Shown: positions 19,140 through 22,994 of the stretch, one piece after another
Numbering within the stretch: position 1 is the stretch's first letter
Layout of the letters: the number at the start of each line of letters is the position of its first letter
Origin: JBJXFY01 sp046155815
GTDB taxonomy: Bacteria > Verrucomicrobiota > Verrucomicrobiia > Limisphaerales > CAIMTB01
Reading direction: 5' to 3'
Length of the DNA: 22,994 nucleotides
Assembly: GCA_046155815.1 (NCBI GenBank)
Contig: JBJXFY010000242.1
Coordinates: forward strand, 1-22,994
The notes under the pieces: model-generated
Told to the model about the DNA's origin: nothing
Databases searched by the model: none
Seen by the model: only the letters and a program-made list of their open reading frames with translations
Position numbers and translations under genes: made by a program

Positions 19140-20407
19140 GACCTGGCGCCCCCGAACTTCTTGATCGTTTCCTTAAGCTCCGGATGCGTCTCCGCATAAG
19201 TGTTCAGATCAATTCCCTTCACCGCCGCCTCCCACGCCTGCTGCAAACCTCGCAATCCCGCCGCCGGGCCCATCGGATGCGCCATGATGCCGCCACCCGC
19301 GACATACATCAAATCGGTCGTGCTGGTGAGGCGATAGGTCTCCGGTGCCTGACCGCCCCATTGGCCGGAGCTGATGACGGGCATCACCGTGTCGCCGGGC
19401 CGGAACATCGGTGTCATGCACGCGCGGACGCTGCGCACCACGGAATCGTCCGGCTCCCAGAACTTGTTTTGCAGCCCGTTGACGTGCAAATGATCCGCGC
19501 CCGCCAGGCGCCAGAGCTTCTGCCACGCGGGATACTCGACGCCCAACAATGGATGCCGGCCATACATGCCCCAACCGTTGCGATGGCCATGGATGGGCAG
19601 CGTGCAGCGGCGGCGCAGTTCGAGCAACCCGGGCAACCCCACGCTGTGCAGGCTCACCATCACGCAGGTGCCGCCCGCCGCGACCACGGTGTCGTGATGC
19701 CGGAGCATCGCGTCGAGATCGTCGGTGATGTTGAAGGCGAACATCACCTTTTTGCCCGTGCGGTCGGCGAGATCGTTGATCACGCGCATCACGGCCGCGA
19801 CGCGGTCCTTCAGCGGGCAATGAGGACCGTCGGCCTGAAGTTCGTCGTCCTTCACGAAATCGATGCCGGCCTCGCCCAACTCGCGGACGAGATCCGCGGT
19901 CTGCTCCGGGTTGAATCCGACGCTCGGCTTGACGATGGTGCCGATGATCGGCCGGTCGTAGACGCCGGCCAGTTTCCGCGTGCCGGCGACGCTGAACTGT
20001 GGCCCGGGATACTTCTCGCCAAAGGCGGGCGGAAGTTCGAGGTCGAGCAGCTTGCACCCGGAGTGATCGCTCAACTCGTAAAGATTGCCGCAGACCGTGG
20101 CGACGAGCGTCGGCAGGTTCGCGCCGAGGTTGGCGAACGGGAAGGCGAGCGTGATCTCCGCACGCTGATACTTGAGCACGCCGGACGCGGCCTGCGGCCT
20201 GCGGCCACCGGACAGGCTCGGTGCGTCCACCGAATCAAGGAGCGTGATGTTGGTCACCTTGGCCCGCGAGCGGGCCTTCAGTTCATCTGTCTCGCCCGGC
20301 ACCGGAAGGAATGTCCCGGACGACTGCTCGCCGGAAATGGTCTCGGCGACCTGCTCCAGCGGGAGACAGGTCTCAATGCGGTAACGGGCAAGAACAGCCT
20401 GATTCAT
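19136..20407 (-). CDS. oiaX: RuBisCO-like protein, probable 3-oxo-isoapionate-4-phosphate transcarboxylase/hydrolase
   Basis: This 423-residue member of the RuBisCO large-subunit superfamily is predicted to cleave 3-oxo-isoapionate 4-phosphate to 3-phosphoglycerate and glycolate, or to decarboxylate it. Active-site equivalents are Lys160 (TIVKPSVGF, RuBisCO K175), the carbamylatable Lys186 with Asp188 and Glu189 (FVKDDE, K201/D203/E204), His273/His275-Arg276 (IHGHRN, H292/H294/R295), His308 (H327), loop-6 Lys315 (K334), Ser346 (S379) and GGG 371-373. RuBisCO K177 is Ser162 and the H298 position is Trp279, so this is not a carboxylating RuBisCO. The ATG at 20407 begins the canonical N-domain; longer in-frame extension runs into the IS remnant. 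It overlaps the kinase by 4 nt. No erythrulose-phosphate isomerase is nearby, which favours the cleavage reaction over decarboxylation. Confidence 0.88.
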   Translation of the reverse strand: MNQAVLARYRIETCLPLEQVAETISGEQSSGTFLPVPGETDELKARSRAKVTNITLLDSVDAPSLSGGRRPQAASGVLKYQRAEITLAFPFANLGANLPTLVATVCGNLYELSDHSGCKLLDLELPPAFGEKYPGPQFSVAGTRKLAGVYDRPIIGTIVKPSVGFNPEQTADLVRELGEAGIDFVKDDELQADGPHCPLKDRVAAVMRVINDLADRTGKKVMFAFNITDDLDAMLRHHDTVVAAGGTCVMVSLHSVGLPGLLELRRRCTLPIHGHRNGWGMYGRHPLLGVEYPAWQKLWRLAGADHLHVNGLQNKFWEPDDSVVRSVRACMTPMFRPGDTVMPVISSGQWGGQAPETYRLTSTTDLMYVAGGGIMAHPMGPAAGLRGLQQAWEAAVKGIDLNTYAETHPELKETIKKFGGARS

Positions 20408-20438
20408 GGGCGAAAGACTATCCCGTCTCGTCCCCAAG

Positions 20439-20448
20439 GCTTGAACAA
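20439..20448 (+). repeat. IS remnant terminal inverted repeat, right end
   Basis: GCTTGAACAA is an exact inverted match of 21153-21162. It lies 31 nt upstream of the RuBisCO-like start codon, so almost all DNA upstream of that gene is IS-derived. The match does not extend further inward or outward. Confidence 0.65.
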
Positions 20449-20475
20449 ATCCGTTGCGAGAATAGGACGAAAACG

Positions 20476-20481
20476 AGTATA
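20476..20481 (-). promoter_or_regulatory. Possible -10 box (TATACT) inside the IS right end
   Basis: A TATACT hexamer on the minus strand lies about 70 nt upstream of the RuBisCO-like ATG, in an AT-richer pocket of otherwise GC-rich DNA. No good -35 hexamer is visible 16-18 nt upstream. If used, transcription of the apionate operon would start within the IS remnant. This is tentative. Confidence 0.25.
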
Positions 20482-21152
20482 CTCCGCGATGAATACCACC
20501 ACTTGCGATCCCTCCGATGACCTGCTGTTGAACTGGAATGGGGCCTTGTCCCGCAGGCGGCCCATGTCGGGCTGTCTGCCCGTGCTCGAAGGGTAGATCA
20601 GGTTGCAATGCATATCCCGCGATGTTCTCGGTCTCGACTTTTCTCCCAGAACGGGACATCTCCGCGCCGCAACATCGCGCGTCGCCTGCAACAGCGGCGC
20701 ATCGACCAGCGTGCAGGTTTTCAATGTCAACCCTTGTTGCTCCAGCTGCCGGTTCACCAGACCCAGCAAGGTTTCATGCTGGCCGTACTGACGCAGGCGT
20801 CTGCGGAAGTTGACCGGCGTCGCCTCATCCGGCACGGCGCCCTGCAATCCCAGACGGACGAAGCGCCGCCAGCTCAGACGATCCCCGACCAGTTCCTCAC
20901 ATTGCGGGTCGGAGAGGCCGCAGCAGTGCTGGAGCAGGCTCATCTTGAAGAGCACCAGCGGTGCGCATGGCGGGCGGCCCGTCCTCGCCGGATACATCGC
21001 CTGCAAGGCCTGCCCGACCGGCCGCCAGTCCAAGGCCCGATCAAGCGTTGCCAGAAAATCGTTGGCCGGAGCCAAAGGCATGAAGCTGTCCAGAAGTCCA
21101 AGCTGGGGATTACTCGTCGTGTGCATGGCTTTCAGACTTCCTTCAGCGCGCC

Positions 21153-21162
21153 TTGTTCAAGC
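21153..21162 (-). repeat. IS remnant terminal inverted repeat, left end
   Basis: On the minus strand this reads GCTTGAACAA, identical to the other end. It lies 26 nt upstream of the transposase ATG and contains the TGA that terminates the small ORF coupled to the aldolase. Confidence 0.65.
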
Positions 21163-21234
21163 GAGTTCTTCAGAGGACTCGGGTTGATTGTTCATGGAGC
21201 TGATAGAATCAGTCGGGTCAGCCATCGGGGTCAT
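21157..21234 (-). pseudogene. 25-residue ORF stump cut by the IS remnant
   Basis: Its ATG (21234) overlaps the aldolase stop as ATGA, the arrangement used elsewhere in this cluster. The peptide starts MTPMADPTDSISSM and is rich in Ser, Glu and Pro. It ends at a TGA supplied by the IS terminal repeat, at codon 26. The likely reading is the first codons of a former operon gene removed by the insertion and associated deletion. Too little remains to identify it, and chance cannot be excluded. Confidence 0.4.
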
Positions 21235-22214
21235 GCCTCGGTGAGTCGAGACGCAGCCCTTCTGTCCTTCCCCGCCCCACCGAGGACCCGGATGCGTTCG
21301 GCGACCCTCGGCACGTAGCGCGCGGCGACGAAGCTCTGCACGCCGTTGTCCATGGCGGTGGCTTTCCAGGCTTTGTGGGTCTTTTCCAGTTCGGCGGTGT
21401 GCGTGGCGTAGTACTCTTGTGCCGCCTGGCTGCGGAAGAGCAGGGACTCGCTGCTCCAATTCACCTTGGCCACGCCCGCCGCGACGCCGGCGCGCAGATC
21501 GCTCTCCTTTAAGCCGCTGCTGCCGTGCAAGGCCAGGCCGATGGGGCGCCCGCAGATTTCACTCGCGCGTTTCTGGTGCTTCGCCACGGCTTCGGCGGAG
21601 AACGGATAGCCCTTGTCACTCAAGCCGTGCTGGGTGCCGACACCCGGCGCCCAGAGTGCAAGATAGCCCGGATGCTTCGACTCCACGGCGCCGAGCAGAC
21701 GCTCGGCGACCTCGATTTCCGTCACGCCCGCATCCACTCCGGCCTCCATCTCGAGCGTGAGCGCTAAGCCGGCCTCCTTAGCGATCTCGCAGAGCCGGCA
21801 GATGAGGGTGATGTTTTCCGCTTCGCTCAACTCGGAGGAGTCTAGGGAAATCGTCGAGGCCCGTTGCGGAACGCCCCGGATGGCCGCCGAGAGAACGCCG
21901 AGGGTCTCGGGTCCTTTGATGTGGTCCGTGTGGAACATCACCGGGACGCCGCGGTAGCGTTCGCTTCCAGCCAGCGCCGTCAGGTCGGCGAGATAACGGG
22001 CGAGTCCGAGAATCGGGTCGCCATTGCCATGGCTCCGTCCGGTCAGCTGCCAGAGACTCGTCTCAATGATGATCGGAGCCTCGCACTCGCGCGCGGCTTC
22101 CAGGCAGTCAGTCACCGCGGCATGGCTGTCGGCGTTGACGGAAAGAATTGCGAATCGCTCCTCGGTTGCGCTTCGGAGAAGGGCGTGCGCCTGGACTGGG
22201 TTCAGGAGTGCCAT
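21231..22214 (-). CDS. Class II (metal-dependent) fructose-bisphosphate-aldolase-family protein
   Basis: This 327-residue class II aldolase probably cleaves or forms a ketose phosphate using a divalent metal. Recognisable elements are FAILSVNADS (21-30), the metal/catalytic segment MFHTDHIKG (93-101, Asp97 and His98), SLDSSEL (123-129), LEMEAGV (about 154-160), GTQHG (His196), the metal ligand in LHGSSGL (His230) and the phosphate-site segment GVAKVNWSSE (247-256). The insertion around TSLWQLTGRSHGNGDP is unlike standard FbaA, and MFHTDH replaces the usual ALHLDH, so the substrate may not be fructose bisphosphate. The ATG at 22214 overlaps the aldehyde dehydrogenase stop by 13 nt, so the two are translationally coupled. 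A longer frame upstream lies inside that gene and is rejected. A pathway link to apiose is unproven. Confidence 0.85.
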   Translation of the reverse strand: MALLNPVQAHALLRSATEERFAILSVNADSHAAVTDCLEAARECEAPIIIETSLWQLTGRSHGNGDPILGLARYLADLTALAGSERYRGVPVMFHTDHIKGPETLGVLSAAIRGVPQRASTISLDSSELSEAENITLICRLCEIAKEAGLALTLEMEAGVDAGVTEIEVAERLLGAVESKHPGYLALWAPGVGTQHGLSDKGYPFSAEAVAKHQKRASEICGRPIGLALHGSSGLKESDLRAGVAAGVAKVNWSSESLLFRSQAAQEYYATHTAELEKTHKAWKATAMDNGVQSFVAARYVPRVAERIRVLGGAGKDRRAASRLTEA

Positions 22215-22994
22215 GTCTTGATGTGCTTGGGCTTGAGATACTCGAGGACGGCGCGGCGGCCGAGTTCGACGCCGTAGCCGCTGTCCTTCCATCCGGAGTA
22301 GAGTCCGTAATCGGTGTTCACCGCGCCATGGTTCACACAGACGGTGCCGGCTTCAAGGGCCTCGGTGAGCTTCACGGTGGACGCGTAGTCCTTGGTGAAG
22401 GCGTAGGCGACGAGGCCGTAGTCGGTGTCGTTAGCCTTGGCGATGGCTTCGTCGAGCGTCTCAAAGCGGGCGATGCCCACGACGGGGCCGAAGGTCTCCT
22501 CGCGCATGACGAGCATGGCCTGCGTGCAGCCGGTGAGGATCGTGGGCGGGAAGTAGTTGCCTTTCGCGAAGAATTCACCATCGGGTCGCTTGCCTCCGGT
22601 GATGAGCGTTGCGCCTTTGGCCAAAGCATCCGCCACATGGGCCTCACAGGTCTTCACGCCATCGGCGGTGGCCATGGGGCCGCCGTCGACTTTCGGATCG
22701 GTGATGCCATCGCCCATCGTGAGCTTCACGGCGGCGGCCTTGAGCTTGGCGACGAAGGCATCATACACGCTCGCGTGCACGTAGATGCGGTTCACGCTGC
22801 TGCAGGACTGGCCACAATTGCGGAAGCCTTTATAAGCGATGATCTTTGCCGCGAGGTCGAGTTCGGCATCCGCGCACACAACGGCCGGGCACTGGCCGCC
22901 GAGTTCGAGCGAGACCTTTTTAAGGAAAGGTCCGGCGGCGGTGAGAATCTGTTTTCCCACCGCGCTGCTGCCTGTCATGGCGATCTTGGCGACG
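22202..22994 (-). CDS. NAD(P)-dependent aldehyde dehydrogenase, C-terminal part (5' end outside the window)
   Basis: The visible 263 codons cover the catalytic half of an aldehyde dehydrogenase that oxidises an aldehyde to its carboxylate. The frame stays open to the window edge, with VAKIAMTGSSAVGK matching the cofactor-binding FTGS..VG turn. The general-base Glu lies in SLELGG, the nucleophilic Cys in NCGQSCSSVNR, the conserved EETFGPV follows, and the C-terminal GWKDSGYGVELG matches the succinate-semialdehyde/lactaldehyde dehydrogenase branch. Its last 13 nt overlap the aldolase start. In context it might act on glycolaldehyde or another short hydroxyaldehyde released by the aldolase. That is inference. 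Confidence 0.93.
   Translation of the reverse strand, partial: VAKIAMTGSSAVGKQILTAAGPFLKKVSLELGGQCPAVVCADAELDLAAKIIAYKGFRNCGQSCSSVNRIYVHASVYDAFVAKLKAAAVKLTMGDGITDPKVDGGPMATADGVKTCEAHVADALAKGATLITGGKRPDGEFFAKGNYFPPTILTGCTQAMLVMREETFGPVVGIARFETLDEAIAKANDTDYGLVAYAFTKDYASTVKLTEALEAGTVCVNHGAVNTDYGLYSGWKDSGYGVELGRRAVLEYLKPKHIKTWHS

Larger units (their letters stand above)
20404..21126 (-). pseudogene. Truncated IS5/IS1182-like DDE transposase
   Basis: The 240-codon frame encodes a normal transposase N-terminus: an opening LGLLDSFMPLAPANDFLATL, the helix-rich DUF772-type domain (about 45-125, with LVLFKMSLLQHCCGLSD and PDEATPVNFRRRLRQYG) and the first catalytic Asp142 in TLVDAPLLQA, where Thr-to-Pro already departs from the usual VDAT. 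After about residue 165 homology is lost. The remaining tail is unrelated and includes the IS right end and 30 bp of flank. The second Asp and Glu of the DDE triad are absent, so it cannot be an active transposase. The frame's TGA happens to overlap the RuBisCO-like ATG (ATGA), which is probably coincidence. Confidence 0.85.
20439..21162 (-). mobile_element. Internally deleted insertion-sequence remnant with intact ends (724 bp)
   Basis: Perfect 10-bp inverted repeats GCTTGAACAA (20439-20448) and TTGTTCAAGC (21153-21162) bracket the transposase fragment at the expected distance upstream of its ATG. The element is 724 bp, about half a normal IS of this type, because the transposase middle and C-terminal parts are gone while the right end remains. 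No target-site duplication was found in the flanks (CAAG against GAGT). It sits between the aldolase block and the apionate operon. Confidence 0.7.

Noticed and set aside
19136..20407. A true carbon-fixing RuBisCO
   Set aside because: Ser replaces K177 and Trp replaces the H298 equivalent, there is no phosphoribulokinase or small subunit, and the neighbours are apionate enzymes.
20408..20659. N-terminal extension of the RuBisCO-like protein to 20659
   Set aside because: The extra residues come from IS-derived sequence; the canonical N-domain begins at the ATG at 20407.
22215..22292. Extension of the aldolase start to 22292
   Set aside because: This lies inside the aldehyde dehydrogenase C-terminus and is Arg/Pro-rich; the ATG at 22214 starts the family sequence.

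Overview
This high-GC bacterial window is dominated by one long leftward (minus-strand) gene cluster. Its content fits an oxidative D-apiose catabolic operon with its own sugar ABC importer. No rRNA, tRNA or CRISPR is visible. The organism is most likely a free-living Gram-negative, plausibly Verrucomicrobiota or a relative. That is inferred only from the gene set (a tricorn-type protease with a signal peptide, a GspE/PilB-type ATPase, a lipoprotein sugar-binding protein), the weak Shine-Dalgarno sequences and the GC content, so the taxonomic call is low-confidence.

Left part (1-8,800): a type II secretion/type IV pilus ATPase runs off the left edge. It faces away from a secreted tricorn-family protease (1460-4867, +). 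Then come deoC (deoxyribose-phosphate aldolase, -), a large secreted protein of unknown function (5830-7926, -), a GC-rich divergent intergenic region, and a small macro-domain protein of the TARG1/ALC1-like type (8306-8794, +).

Right part (8,900-20,400, all minus strand): in transcription order, a RuBisCO-like protein (19136-20407), a DUF1537-type acid-sugar kinase (OiaK-like), a D-apionate oxidoisomerase (ApnO-like), a Gfo/Idh/MocA D-apiose dehydrogenase (ApsD-like), a D-apionolactonase (ApnL-like), a lipoprotein sugar-binding protein, an RbsC-type permease, and a single polypeptide that fuses an RbsA-type double ATPase to a second RbsC-type permease. Most catabolic junctions overlap by 1-4 nt (ATGA or TGATG), and the lactonase also overlaps the binding-protein gene. 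Import and catabolism are therefore probably one transcription unit. The expected route is D-apiose -> D-apionolactone -> D-apionate -> 3-oxo-isoapionate -> its 4-phosphate -> 3-phosphoglycerate plus glycolate, or a decarboxylated product, through the RuBisCO-like protein.

Right edge (20,400-22,994): a 724-bp, internally deleted insertion-sequence remnant with perfect 10-bp terminal inverted repeats sits immediately upstream of the RuBisCO-like gene. It separates that operon from an aldehyde dehydrogenase (partial) and a class II aldolase, which overlap each other by 13 nt. A 25-codon ORF couples to the aldolase stop by ATGA and ends inside the IS terminal repeat, so it looks like the stump of a gene destroyed by the insertion. 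No transcriptional regulator is visible in the window.
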